The position numbers and the translations under genes were made by a program. The notes under the pieces were generated by a model that had not been told where the DNA came from, ran no database searches, and was given only the letters and a program-made list of their open reading frames with translations. A stretch of DNA of 37,035 nucleotides from Methanoculleus sp. SDB (GTDB lineage: Archaea; Halobacteriota; Methanomicrobia; Methanomicrobiales; Methanomicrobiaceae), in assembly GCA_001412355.1 (NCBI GenBank), contig LKUD01000091.1, positions 1-37,035 on the forward strand. The letters run 5' to 3'. Below, in pieces: positions 1-8,339 of the stretch; the first letter of the stretch is position 1, and each line of letters opens with the position of its first letter.

Positions 1-10
1 TTCTGAATTT

Positions 11-50
11 TCCTTAAAAAAGCAGACTTCCGCCTTTTCAAAAAAAGTGG
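11..50 (-). terminator. T-rich terminator after purB
   Basis: Just past the purB stop codon the minus strand carries two T-runs, one of seven T (complement of 41-47) and one of six T (complement of 17-22). Archaeal RNA polymerase terminates at such oligo-T stretches without needing a hairpin. No strong stem is visible between them. The assignment rests on position and composition only. Confidence 0.5.
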
Positions 51-1391
51 TTATCGGGTGAGCGGAGTGAGTTTTTCAATCACATCCGCAACCTGCAGGA
101 CCGCGGTTCCGATATACCGATCCGAAACAAGCAGCGATTCAAGTTCATCGCGGCTGCACAACGCGGCGATCCCGGCATGGCCGGACAGAACCTCTGCAAG
201 CGGCTTTTCCTCGGAAAGTGCCTGCATGCTTGCGACACGCACGATTTCATGCGCCGTCTGCCGGTCCATGCCGCGTTTGGTAAGCTCTATCATCACCGAT
301 TCAGCCATATTGACGCCGTGAAGCAGGTTTAAGTTTCTCCGTATATTCTCCTCCCGGATCACAAGACCGTCTAAGACGCGGATCATCACCCGGAGGATGT
401 GATCGGTAAGGATCGATGCCTCGGGAAAGAGGACGCGTTCCGCGGATGAGTTCGTAAGATCGCGTTCGTCCCAGAGAAGATTATTCTGGAGCGCGGGTTC
501 GACGCATGCACGGACGATACGCGCAAGGCCGCATACCTGCTCTGATTTTATGGGATTTCGCTTGTGCGGCATCGTGCTCGATCCCACCTGCCGTGCACCG
601 AACGCCTCCTCGAGCTCCCCGATCTCCGAACGCTGCATCATGCGTATTTCAAGCCCGATCTTATCAAGTGTTGTCGCCACGTTTGCGCAGAACATGAAGT
701 ACTCTGCATAGCGGTCGCGCTGGACAAGCTGGTTGGAGACATCCACGGCAGTGAGGCCGAGCCGCTCCATCATCGTTGCCATAACACGGGGGCCCGCCTC
801 CCCCATAGCCGCCTGCGTGCCTACCGCTCCCGTCATCTGGCCCACTGCCGCCCGCGGACGCAGCTGCCCGAGCCTTTCTAAGTGGCGGCCGACTTCAGAA
901 GCCCAGATGGCAAACCTGAGACCGTATGTCGTCGGGACCCCGATCTGGCCGTGTGTCCGGCCTGCACAGACAAGCGCCTTCGTCTCTTCGCTCCTGCGGA
1001 GAAGGACAGCGAGCAGGAGTTTCAGTTTCTCTTCGAGGAGGACAAGGCTCTCACGGATCTGGAGGCCGGTCGCCGTGTCGAGGATGTCGTTCGACGTGGC
1101 GCCGTAATGTACCCACCGTCCCGAATCGCCGCAGACTTCTGCAATTGCGCTGACAATCGCCATCATATCGTGGTGGATCTCATCCTCTATCGCCTTCGCC
1201 CGCTCCAGCCGGGCGAGGCCTGCCTTTTCTCCGATCTCGTCCGCTGCATCGACCGGAATGAGGCCGTGCACGCCTTCCGCATAGGCCAGCGCCGCCTCGG
1301 CCGTTACGATGCAGGCAAAGCGGTTTTCCTCGTCCCAGACGGCACGCATCTCCGGCGTCCCGTACCGGAAGTCAATGGGATGAATCGCCAT
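51..1391 (-). CDS. purB: Adenylosuccinate lyase
   Basis: Cytosolic enzyme of purine synthesis. It cleaves SAICAR to AICAR plus fumarate and adenylosuccinate to AMP plus fumarate. The product is about 446 residues, normal for the short archaeal/Bacillus-type family. The fumarase/aspartase superfamily signature GSSTMPHKRNP lies near residue 270, and the RTHGQ segment with the catalytic His near residue 147. The N-terminus MAIHPIDFRYGTPEM is typical of archaeal PurB. An in-frame ATG six bases upstream (1397) is an alternative start. A TATA-like element about 30 bases upstream implies a very short or absent leader. No other purine gene is adjacent; the neighbouring PAS gene is co-directional but 81 bases away. 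Confidence 0.97.
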   Translation of the reverse strand: MAIHPIDFRYGTPEMRAVWDEENRFACIVTAEAALAYAEGVHGLIPVDAADEIGEKAGLARLERAKAIEDEIHHDMMAIVSAIAEVCGDSGRWVHYGATSNDILDTATGLQIRESLVLLEEKLKLLLAVLLRRSEETKALVCAGRTHGQIGVPTTYGLRFAIWASEVGRHLERLGQLRPRAAVGQMTGAVGTQAAMGEAGPRVMATMMERLGLTAVDVSNQLVQRDRYAEYFMFCANVATTLDKIGLEIRMMQRSEIGELEEAFGARQVGSSTMPHKRNPIKSEQVCGLARIVRACVEPALQNNLLWDERDLTNSSAERVLFPEASILTDHILRVMIRVLDGLVIREENIRRNLNLLHGVNMAESVMIELTKRGMDRQTAHEIVRVASMQALSEEKPLAEVLSGHAGIAALCSRDELESLLVSDRYIGTAVLQVADVIEKLTPLTR

Positions 1392-1415
1392 GATCATAGT
1401 TATAGGCGCCCCGAA

Positions 1416-1426
1416 GATTAAATACC
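1416..1426 (-). promoter_or_regulatory. TATA box of purB
   Basis: The minus strand reads GGTATTTAATC here, a good archaeal TATA element. Its centre is about 25-30 bases before the two candidate purB start codons (1397 and 1391), so the transcript would be leaderless or nearly so. No Shine-Dalgarno sequence is seen, which agrees with that reading. Confidence 0.5.
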
Positions 1427-1472
1427 GGGGGGCGGCACCGCTGCGAAAGGCCGGGAAGAGCGGTCCCCGGAG

Positions 1473-3167
1473 TTATTCGCGCCCTTCCGGCATGCCCGTC
1501 ATCACCGCGTAGGCACCCGCCCCGCCCCCGATCTTCAGGAGCTCGAAGGACCATGCGACGCGGTGCCGCCGCCCGTCGCGGTCGATGACCTCGACACCAG
1601 CCCGAAGCGATCCCCCGCCGGCACGAAGATTCTGCATCACGGCAAGTAGCCGGTCGGCCTCTCCGGGCGGGACGACCGTTTCGAAGGCCGGACGGCCGAC
1701 CACCTCGTCGGCGGCATAGCCGGTCAGCGCCTCGCACTGCCGGTTGAACCTGACAATCCGCCCTCCGGCATCGATCACCATGACAAGCGCGCCGATCGCG
1801 TCCAGGATCGCTCCGGCAAAATCACGCTCACTGACCAGTGCATGCTCCAGCCGCAGATGCTCGAGCACCCGGCCAAGGCGCAGGGCGACCGTATCGATCA
1901 GCAGCCGCTCCTCCGAAAGAAACAGCTTTCCTCCCGGGGGCACATCCGTATCATACCACATCTCGATCGTACCGTTCGGGGGGAGGGGGACCGCAAGGCG
2001 GGCTGCCGCGTTCTCCGGCGACTGTGCGCCGAAAACCCGCTCCCCGATCGTTATCCGGGCAGCGGCATGCGCTGCGTGCTGCAGCCCCGAGGTGAGGGCC
2101 TCGGCGACGCCCTCCAGCAGCACCCGCTCGTCGTCCGCACTGCCGATGAGGCTCGAGATGCGGTAGAGGCAGCCCAGCTCCCGCACCCGTTTTTCAAGCT
2201 CACGGGTCCGGTTCCGGAGGGCTTCCTCCATATGTTTCCTGGGCGTGATGTCGTTGCCGACGCAGAGCACCCCCGACGGCGCGCCGGTCTCGTCGAGGAT
2301 GGCCCGGTTTGTCCACCGGATCCAGACCTCCCGCCCATCTTTGGTGATATTGGTGTTCTCGTTCTGCGCGTACCGCGCGGGATCCGCACAGAGCTCCGCG
2401 ATCATCGTCTGCAGATCGCGCCCGGACAGGTCAACCGGGGGGACGATCGTGCCGATCACGCTTCTGCCGAGGAGCTCGTCCCGGGAAAAGCCGAAAAAAC
2501 GCACTGCATACTCGTTTAAAAATGTCACATGGCCGGCCGGGTCGAGTTTCAGGATGATCGCGTCGGCGAGCTCGACGAGATCGCGATAATTGTGTTCGCT
2601 CTCCTGCAGGGCGCGAAGCGCCTGTTTTTCGAGGGTGACATCGATCAGGAGGAGGACGTACCCGGCGCTGCCGTCCTCGAAGGCGGTGGCGATGGTCCTG
2701 ATTTTCAGGTAATACTCCTGCCCCCGTACCACGACATGCGCGTCCTCCAATCCCGGTTTCTGATCGAGCGTCGGGGCAAGATCATCGAAAAGATCATGCA
2801 GCGCCGGTTCGGGAAACGGCAGCTCGAACAGGTCGCGGCCGACGACATCGTCAGCAGAGAGCCCGAAAAAGGCGAGAGCGGGCCTGCTGGCCTGCATGAC
2901 GCGGTGGTCGCCGTCGAGGATCACGATCATCTCGTTCATTTCGGAGATGAGGCCTGCAATCGGGCACCGGTGCGACTGCGTGTAGACCTTCGCCATACCG
3001 TATGTGCGCATCTCCACCTGTCCCGAGACATGCAGGATATCCATATACCTGCCCACGGAATGCATGTTTTTCCCGAGCTCACGGGATATCTCCGTGATGC
3101 TCATGCCCTGCGGGTGCTCCCGGAGCAGCGTTTTGATCCGGTTCAATTCCTCGACGATCCTGCCCAT
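1473..3167 (-). CDS. PAS-domain sensor with N-terminal HTH
   Basis: Probable cytoplasmic one-component sensor-regulator of 564 residues. Residues 1-60 form a winged-helix-like HTH (LLREHPQGMSITEISRELG, then a recognition-helix region and SGQVEMRTYGMAKVY), a module often found in Methanomicrobiales PAS proteins. PAS domains follow at about 70-185, 190-315 and 445-560. A GAF-like stretch preceded by a coiled-coil-prone linker (RNRTRELEKRVREL) lies between the second and third. No histidine kinase, receiver or membrane segment is present, so sensing would be coupled directly to DNA binding. The start is supported by GAGGT eight bases before the ATG. The gene is divergent from the COG1361/HAE3 pair, with repeats in the shared 135-base gap, suggesting control of that pair or of itself. 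The ligand is unknown. Confidence 0.85.
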   Translation of the reverse strand: MGRIVEELNRIKTLLREHPQGMSITEISRELGKNMHSVGRYMDILHVSGQVEMRTYGMAKVYTQSHRCPIAGLISEMNEMIVILDGDHRVMQASRPALAFFGLSADDVVGRDLFELPFPEPALHDLFDDLAPTLDQKPGLEDAHVVVRGQEYYLKIRTIATAFEDGSAGYVLLLIDVTLEKQALRALQESEHNYRDLVELADAIILKLDPAGHVTFLNEYAVRFFGFSRDELLGRSVIGTIVPPVDLSGRDLQTMIAELCADPARYAQNENTNITKDGREVWIRWTNRAILDETGAPSGVLCVGNDITPRKHMEEALRNRTRELEKRVRELGCLYRISSLIGSADDERVLLEGVAEALTSGLQHAAHAAARITIGERVFGAQSPENAAARLAVPLPPNGTIEMWYDTDVPPGGKLFLSEERLLIDTVALRLGRVLEHLRLEHALVSERDFAGAILDAIGALVMVIDAGGRIVRFNRQCEALTGYAADEVVGRPAFETVVPPGEADRLLAVMQNLRAGGGSLRAGVEVIDRDGRRHRVAWSFELLKIGGGAGAYAVMTGMPEGRE

Positions 3168-3235
3168 TCACATACCTCTTGCTATCTACCGGTTAAATAG
3201 GTTCTCTTGTTTGTGACCGTTATCTGTCTCAAACA

Positions 3236-3265
3236 TGTGTAACAATTATTTGTAACAAATACACA
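3236..3265. repeat. Operator-like repeat in divergent promoter region
   Basis: The arms TGTGTA (3236-3241) and TACACA (3260-3265) form a perfect 6-bp inverted repeat. Inside it the heptamer GTAACAA occurs twice in direct orientation (3239-3245 and 3252-3258), with starts 13 bases apart. The block lies immediately upstream of the TATA box of the 3303 gene and between it and a divergent HTH regulator. A transcription factor binding site is a reasonable reading, but binding is inferred. Confidence 0.45.
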
Positions 3266-3269
3266 TAAT

Positions 3270-3280
3270 ATTTTTATAGT
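3270..3280 (+). promoter_or_regulatory. TATA box of the COG1361/HAE3 genes
   Basis: TTTTTATAG at 3271-3279 sits in an AT-rich stretch about 27 bases before the ATG at 3303. This spacing predicts a leaderless transcript, consistent with the lack of a Shine-Dalgarno sequence before that ATG. Confidence 0.55.
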
Positions 3281-3302
3281 AATAAATCATTTCATTGATC
3301 AC

Positions 3303-4622
3303 ATGAGGAACATCATGTCGAATATGCATCTCCCCCTCACCGCCGGCACTGTCGCCCTGCTCTGCATCATGCTGCTGTGCCTTGCGGCGCCCGTCGCCGC
3401 CGGTGACAAGTACCTCTACGGCGCACCCGATCTCGCGGCATCGGTCGCCGGCCCGAATGAATTCGCTCCGGGCAAAGAGATCAGCATTCCTGTGCGGATT
3501 GAGAACCGCGGCCTCAACGCGGTCAAAATCGCCCAGTCTTCAATCATCAGCCGCGACGATCTTCCAAATACCGCAAAAATGGTGAGCGCACGCTTAACGG
3601 CCGGAGAATCACCGGTGACGGTGAAAAGCGACCGGCAGATGATCGGTGACATCGTCGGCGGGGCGGGCCAGACCGTCACCTTCCTTGCCCGCACCGGCGA
3701 CAACGCTGCTGCCGGCGAAGTTTCGATGGCACTCGTGCTGGAGTACACCTACCTTGCCAGCGCCGAACAGTACGGCGCGGACACGATCGTGTACCGCTAC
3801 GCAACCACAACCGAGACAATTCCCGTCACCATCCGGATCAAACCTGCGGCTGCTATTTCCATCGATGCCGTCAGCACAGAGAGTATCAACGTCGGCACCG
3901 AGGGGTACCTCTCGCTGACGGTCCGCAACAGCGGCACGGAGACCGCAAAAGCAGCCGTCGTCGTGATCGAACGCAACGGCAACAGCCCCCTCATCCCGAC
4001 CGACAGCAGTGTTTTCGCGGGCGACCTCCCCCCCGGCGCGTCGGTGCCGTGCACGTTTAAAGTCTCGGTCGCCACCACCGCAGAACCTCAGACCTACCCC
4101 ATCGATCTCCGCCTCCGGTACGAGAACAGCGACGGTGTCGTTGTCCTCTCCGATGCGGTCACCATCGGAATCACTGCCGGTGGAAAGAGCACCTTTGCCG
4201 TCTCGCCGGTCAGCGAGAGCATCGCACCGGGCGAAACCCGGATCATCGAAGTTGCATACACCAATACCGGTGCCGCCACCGCCTACCGTGCACAGGCACG
4301 CATCTCCGCGGTCGATCCCTTCACCAGCAGCGATGACACCGCCTATCTCGGCGATCTTGCCCCGGGAGAAAGCGCCAACGCCCGCTTTGAGGTGGCGATC
4401 GACACAGGCGCAACCGAGAAGCAGTACGGCATCGATACCGAGGTCCGCTACCGAGACGCGCTCGACAACAGCCAGATCTCCGACACCGTCAAGATAGAAG
4501 TCGACATTGCCGACAACGGCGGCGGGGCTTCGGCACTCCTCTCACCCCTGGCTGCAGGCTTCCTGCTGATCGGATGCGTCAGCTCCGCGTACTACTTCCT
4601 GCGGATCCGGAAGCGGGCATGA
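3303..4622 (+). CDS. Secreted COG1361-type (S-layer-like) protein
   Basis: Predicted extracytoplasmic protein of 439 residues. It has an N-terminal signal peptide (hydrophobic core about residues 12-33, ending near APVAAG), three or more beta-sandwich repeats of the CARDB/NEW3 type built around phrases such as SVSPGET or DLPPGAS followed by CTFKV or ARFEV, and a C-terminal membrane anchor at about 415-433 followed by the basic tail RIRKRA. Proteins of this kind (COG1361) commonly sit next to archaeal HAE3/MMPL exporters, as here (next gene 66 bases downstream, same strand), and may be the accessory extracellular part of the transporter. Internal ATGs at 3315 and 3324 are alternative starts; 3303 is preferred because it is about 27 bases after the TATA box. 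Exact function unknown. Confidence 0.85.
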   Translation: MRNIMSNMHLPLTAGTVALLCIMLLCLAAPVAAGDKYLYGAPDLAASVAGPNEFAPGKEISIPVRIENRGLNAVKIAQSSIISRDDLPNTAKMVSARLTAGESPVTVKSDRQMIGDIVGGAGQTVTFLARTGDNAAAGEVSMALVLEYTYLASAEQYGADTIVYRYATTTETIPVTIRIKPAAAISIDAVSTESINVGTEGYLSLTVRNSGTETAKAAVVVIERNGNSPLIPTDSSVFAGDLPPGASVPCTFKVSVATTAEPQTYPIDLRLRYENSDGVVVLSDAVTIGITAGGKSTFAVSPVSESIAPGETRIIEVAYTNTGAATAYRAQARISAVDPFTSSDDTAYLGDLAPGESANARFEVAIDTGATEKQYGIDTEVRYRDALDNSQISDTVKIEVDIADNGGGASALLSPLAAGFLLIGCVSSAYYFLRIRKRA

Positions 4623-4688
4623 AACCGGAACGCACTGCAGCGGGGCTTCCTCCCGCCGCACATTCCCTGCACCTGACGGAGTAATCCC

Positions 4689-6926
4689 ATGGGATCACCG
4701 TTTTTCTCTCTTGCCAGCGCCATCAACCGTTATCCCGGCATCATCGCGCTGCTGGTATGCTGCGTTGCCGCCGTGGCGCTGTACGGCACCACGCTGACGT
4801 CGATGGAGACGGGATACGACACCTACGTCGACACCAGCTCCGAGCGGGGCATCCTGCTTGCACAGTATTCCGACACCTTCCTCTCCGACGCTATCATGAT
4901 CCTCGTCGAAGGGGACGATGTCACCGATCCCGCCGTGATCGCCTACCTTGACCGCCTTGCCCGCGACTGCGCAAACGAACAGTATGTCAGCGGCATCACC
5001 GCCCTTTCCGATCTTCTTGCGGCTGCAAACGGCGGGACGCTGCCCGTGTCCGATGCGGCGATTACCGCGGCCGCCGGACAGCTGCCGCAGGAGACGCTCT
5101 CCCTGATCCTGCCGTCCCCCTCGATGACGATCATCGTGGTTACCCCCGAGCCGGGCATGTCGCTTGCATCGGAGGAGGCGCTGCTGAAAGCCCTCGAATC
5201 TCGCATCGCGCTTGCAGATACGCCGCCCGGCTTCACGGCAAGCCTCACCGGCTCACCAGCCTTCGAAAGCCAGATGAGCGCCGAGATGGGTTCGTCGATG
5301 GGCACGCTGATCCTGGCAGCGCTCGCCCTGATGGTCGTCGCCGTCGGCCTGCTCTTCGGGCATGTGCGGTACCGGCTCCTTTCGGTTGCCATCGTGGCAA
5401 CGGGCCTTGTGTTCACGTTCGGGTTCATGGGCCTCGCCGGCATGAAGATCAACATGGTGACGATCGCCGCATTCCCGGTGCTCATCGGGATCGGCATCGA
5501 CTACGCCATCCAGTTTCACTCGAGATTCGACGAAGAGGCCCGCCAGGGATCGCTTACCGACGCCGTCGCCGCCACCATCACCCGGTCGGGGCCCTCCGTG
5601 CTGTACGCGATGCTCGCAACGTCGATGGGATTTCTCGCCATGTGGATCTCCCCGCTGCCGATGATCCGGAGTTTCGGCATGGTCTGCGTCATCGGCGTCG
5701 TCTCCTGCTACCTTGCCGCCCTGATCATCGTGCCGACCGCAGGCACCCTGCTTTCCTACCGGCCCCGCCCTGCTGCCACCGGAGACAGCCCCCTCCTGCT
5801 CCGATACAACGCCGCCATCGGCACTGTCGTCGAAGGGGTTGCGAAAAACCCCCTCCCTGTACTGCTGGTCTGCAGCCTAGTCGCGATCGCCGGCATCCAG
5901 ATCGACAGCACGATCCCTGTCAATACCAACGAGAATACCTTCGTCCCCGCCGACATGCCCGCCAAAGTGAACCTGGACAAGGTGGTCCGGACCATGGGCC
6001 CGACCTCGACCGTCCCTGTCTACGTGCGGGGCGACGGCGTCGTGTCCCTTCCCGGTCTTTCGTGGATGCATGACTTCCAGGTATACGAGGAGGAGCACAA
6101 CGCCAAGATTACCGGTTCGCACAGCATTGTCACCGAAGTCCTCATCGTGACGGGCGGGACGATGCCGGAGAGCGAAGCGGCGCTCGACGAGGCGCTCGCC
6201 GCCATCCCGGCGGAGACCGTGGCCCGTTACGCTGACGGCAGGACCTCGGCGGTGATCGAGTTTTCAATGGTCGAAATGGAAAACGAGGTCGCCATGTCGT
6301 TCATCGACGGCCTGCAGCGCGAGATTGCCTGGTTCCAGCCGCCGCCCGGCATCACTGCCACCATCACCGGCGAGGGCGAGATGTTCACCAACCTCATCCG
6401 GGAGATCCGCGAGGGAAAGACCACGATGACACTCCTGGGCTTTTCGCTGATCTTTCTCTTCCTCTTTGCCGTCTACAGAAAAGCGAAAAAGGCGGCAACG
6501 CCGCTCGTGCCGATCGTCCTCATCATCGGGTGGAACGGGGTGATGATGTACCTCCTCGGAATCGAGTACACCCCGATGACCGCGACCCTCGGATCGATGA
6601 CGATCGGGGTTGCCTCGGAGTATACCATCCTGATCATGGAACGCTGCTACGAGGAGCGGGCACGGGGGCTCGCGCTCATACCCGCCATCCGGGCGAGCGT
6701 GCAGAAGATCGGGACTGCCATCACCGTCTCGGGGCTGACAACTGTCTTCGGGTTCTCGGCGCTCATGCTCTCGAGTTTCGGCATCATCAGCAACTTCGGC
6801 ATCCTCACCGTCATCTCCGTCGGGTTTGCCCTGCTGGGCGCGATCCTCGTCATGCCGGCCATCCTTGCCCTCACCGCCGGTCGGGAGCATGCGGCCGGCG
6901 CCCCGGACGGGGCCGCCGCCGCATAG
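4689..6926 (+). CDS. HAE3-family RND/MMPL exporter
   Basis: Integral membrane protein of 745 residues from the largely archaeal hydrophobe/amphiphile efflux-3 branch of the RND superfamily. The layout is duplicated: TM1 at about residues 18-36, an outside loop domain to about 200, a five- to six-helix block at 205-355, then TM7 near 385, a second loop domain, and a second helix block at 575-735. The RND TM4 signature GIGIDYAIQFHSRF lies near residue 267 and has a counterpart, TIGVASEYTILIMERCYEE, in the second half. The start is backed by a GGAG 8-12 bases upstream. Substrate unknown; hopanoid, lipid or hydrophobic compound export is what relatives suggest. Probably co-transcribed with the upstream COG1361 protein. 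Confidence 0.9.
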   Translation: MGSPFFSLASAINRYPGIIALLVCCVAAVALYGTTLTSMETGYDTYVDTSSERGILLAQYSDTFLSDAIMILVEGDDVTDPAVIAYLDRLARDCANEQYVSGITALSDLLAAANGGTLPVSDAAITAAAGQLPQETLSLILPSPSMTIIVVTPEPGMSLASEEALLKALESRIALADTPPGFTASLTGSPAFESQMSAEMGSSMGTLILAALALMVVAVGLLFGHVRYRLLSVAIVATGLVFTFGFMGLAGMKINMVTIAAFPVLIGIGIDYAIQFHSRFDEEARQGSLTDAVAATITRSGPSVLYAMLATSMGFLAMWISPLPMIRSFGMVCVIGVVSCYLAALIIVPTAGTLLSYRPRPAATGDSPLLLRYNAAIGTVVEGVAKNPLPVLLVCSLVAIAGIQIDSTIPVNTNENTFVPADMPAKVNLDKVVRTMGPTSTVPVYVRGDGVVSLPGLSWMHDFQVYEEEHNAKITGSHSIVTEVLIVTGGTMPESEAALDEALAAIPAETVARYADGRTSAVIEFSMVEMENEVAMSFIDGLQREIAWFQPPPGITATITGEGEMFTNLIREIREGKTTMTLLGFSLIFLFLFAVYRKAKKAATPLVPIVLIIGWNGVMMYLLGIEYTPMTATLGSMTIGVASEYTILIMERCYEERARGLALIPAIRASVQKIGTAITVSGLTTVFGFSALMLSSFGIISNFGILTVISVGFALLGAILVMPAILALTAGREHAAGAPDGAAAA

Positions 6927-6944
6927 CACCCGTTTAATTTCATC

Positions 6945-6962
6945 CCCCGCCCCTTTTTTTAT
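6945..6962 (+). terminator. T-run terminator after exporter gene
   Basis: A run of seven T (6954-6960) follows a C-rich stretch 20-35 bases past the exporter stop codon. It fits an archaeal oligo-T terminator for the COG1361/HAE3 transcript. No clear hairpin. Confidence 0.5.
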
Positions 6963-7207
6963 CCCCGGGATGACGATACCCGGTCATGCACTTCGCCTTT
7001 CACCCGTCATTTACCAGCGCCAAGGGGCAGTTCACCGTCATTGCCGCCCCTCTATCCCCCCTCCTGTCCGCGCTCGGTGCGGCGCTCTCGAAACGGAAGG
7101 CGGCAACCCGGCAATCTTTCAGGGGCTGATGCCCGTTCACCACCGGCTCCGGCTCGCAGCTCCCGAAAGCCTCCGCGGGCTTGCCCGGGCGGTAGCCCTC
7201 CTTGAGC
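6963..7207. other. Intergenic stretch without a confident gene
   Basis: This 245-base stretch lies between the convergent exporter and corA. The minus strand just after the corA stop has AAGGAGG followed by GGGC-rich inverted repeats (GGGCTACCGCCC, GGGCAAGCCC). It also has a frame open down to about 7000 with GC-rich third positions, but no ATG, GTG or TTG at a proper distance from the AAGGAGG. It may be a gene remnant, a structured 3' end or chance. No tRNA or recognised RNA family was identified by eye. Confidence 0.3.
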
Positions 7208-8269
7208 TTATATCCACCGTTTTTTCCGGAAATAGATGATTTCAACGGCGGCAATCAGCGCCATCACCACCAGGACGGCGGGATAGCCGAACTCCAATCC
7301 CAGTTCCGGCATGTACTTGAAATTCATCCCGTACAGCCCCACGACAAAGGTGAGCGGAATAAAGATGGTGGCGATAATGGTGAGCACTTTCATGATCTCG
7401 TTCATCCTGTTGCTGATGCTTGACAGGTAGATGTCGAGCATGCCCGAGACCATATCGCGGTAGGTCTCGAGCGTATCGGCAACCTGGATAACATGGTCGT
7501 AGACATCCCTGATGTAGATCAATGTCGCCTCCGGGATCCGGTTGGTTTCACCCCGGCCCATCGCGGCGATAACCTCGCGCAAAGGCCAGATGGAGCGCCG
7601 GAGGTAGATAAGATCCCGTTTCAGGGAATAGATGGTCTCAAGGGTCTGGGGGTCGGGATCGGTGACCAGTTCGTCCTCAAGTTCCTCGATCCACTCCCCC
7701 ATCTTCTCAAACACACTGAAGTATCCGTCCACGATCGCGTCAAGCATCGTATACATGAGATAATCGGGACCGAATTTCCTGATGCGCCCTTTGCCGGTCC
7801 GGAGCCGGTTCCTGATGCTCTCAAAGACATCGCCCTTCTGCTCCTGAAACGAGATGACGACACGATCCCCGAGGATAAGGCTCACCTGCTCGGCGCAGAT
7901 CTCCTCGTTCCGGTCGATAAAAAGCATCTTTATGACGACATAGAGGTATTCGTCAAACTCCTCCAGTTTCGGGCGCTGAGTGGTATTGAGAATATCCTCC
8001 TGCGTGAGGGGGTGCAGGGAGAAGCGATTGCCGAGGGCCTCGATGAGATGGGTGTCCGCGAGACCGTCAATGTTGATCCAGGTGACCGACGGGGCGCTGG
8101 CACGGGTAGCCGCCACCTCGACGGAGACGTTTTGCTCTTCGGTAAAATGGTCTTCATCGTAGTCAATCACCGTGATGACCGACGATTCGGCCTTTGCCTC
8201 CCCGACATGGATCAGTGTCCCGGGCGGCAGCCCCGCCTTCGATGATGCTCTGGCGGCGTGATTTTTCAC
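7208..8269 (-). CDS. corA: CorA magnesium/cobalt transporter
   Basis: Pentameric membrane channel for Mg2+ (also Co2+/Ni2+), about 353 residues. An N-terminal cytoplasmic alpha/beta domain and long stalk helices are followed by two C-terminal transmembrane helices. The family signature GMN is present in VVGLYGMNFKYMPELG at the end of TM1, and the protein ends with the usual basic tail (YFRKKRWI). The start is placed at GTG 8269 because GGAGG (8279-8283) precedes it by nine bases and a TATA box lies about 40 bases upstream. The open frame continues upstream to 8410, but that extension would overlap mscS and looks non-coding. It lies 70 bases downstream of mscS on the same strand with its own promoter. 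Confidence 0.93.
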   Translation of the reverse strand: MKNHAARASSKAGLPPGTLIHVGEAKAESSVITVIDYDEDHFTEEQNVSVEVAATRASAPSVTWINIDGLADTHLIEALGNRFSLHPLTQEDILNTTQRPKLEEFDEYLYVVIKMLFIDRNEEICAEQVSLILGDRVVISFQEQKGDVFESIRNRLRTGKGRIRKFGPDYLMYTMLDAIVDGYFSVFEKMGEWIEELEDELVTDPDPQTLETIYSLKRDLIYLRRSIWPLREVIAAMGRGETNRIPEATLIYIRDVYDHVIQVADTLETYRDMVSGMLDIYLSSISNRMNEIMKVLTIIATIFIPLTFVVGLYGMNFKYMPELGLEFGYPAVLVVMALIAAVEIIYFRKKRWI

Positions 8270-8307
8270 TGACGCATGCCTCCGTTTTTGGAGAGATGGG
8301 ACGACCT

Positions 8308-8318
8308 GATATAAAAAC
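8308..8318 (-). promoter_or_regulatory. TATA box of corA
   Basis: The minus strand reads TTTTTATATC at 8317-8308. A start site about 25 bases downstream (near 8286) would leave a roughly 16-base leader containing the GGAGG used by the corA GTG. This also decides the start codon against the longer open frame. Confidence 0.55.
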
Positions 8319-8339
8319 CGGAAGGTTTCCGGGGCAGGA

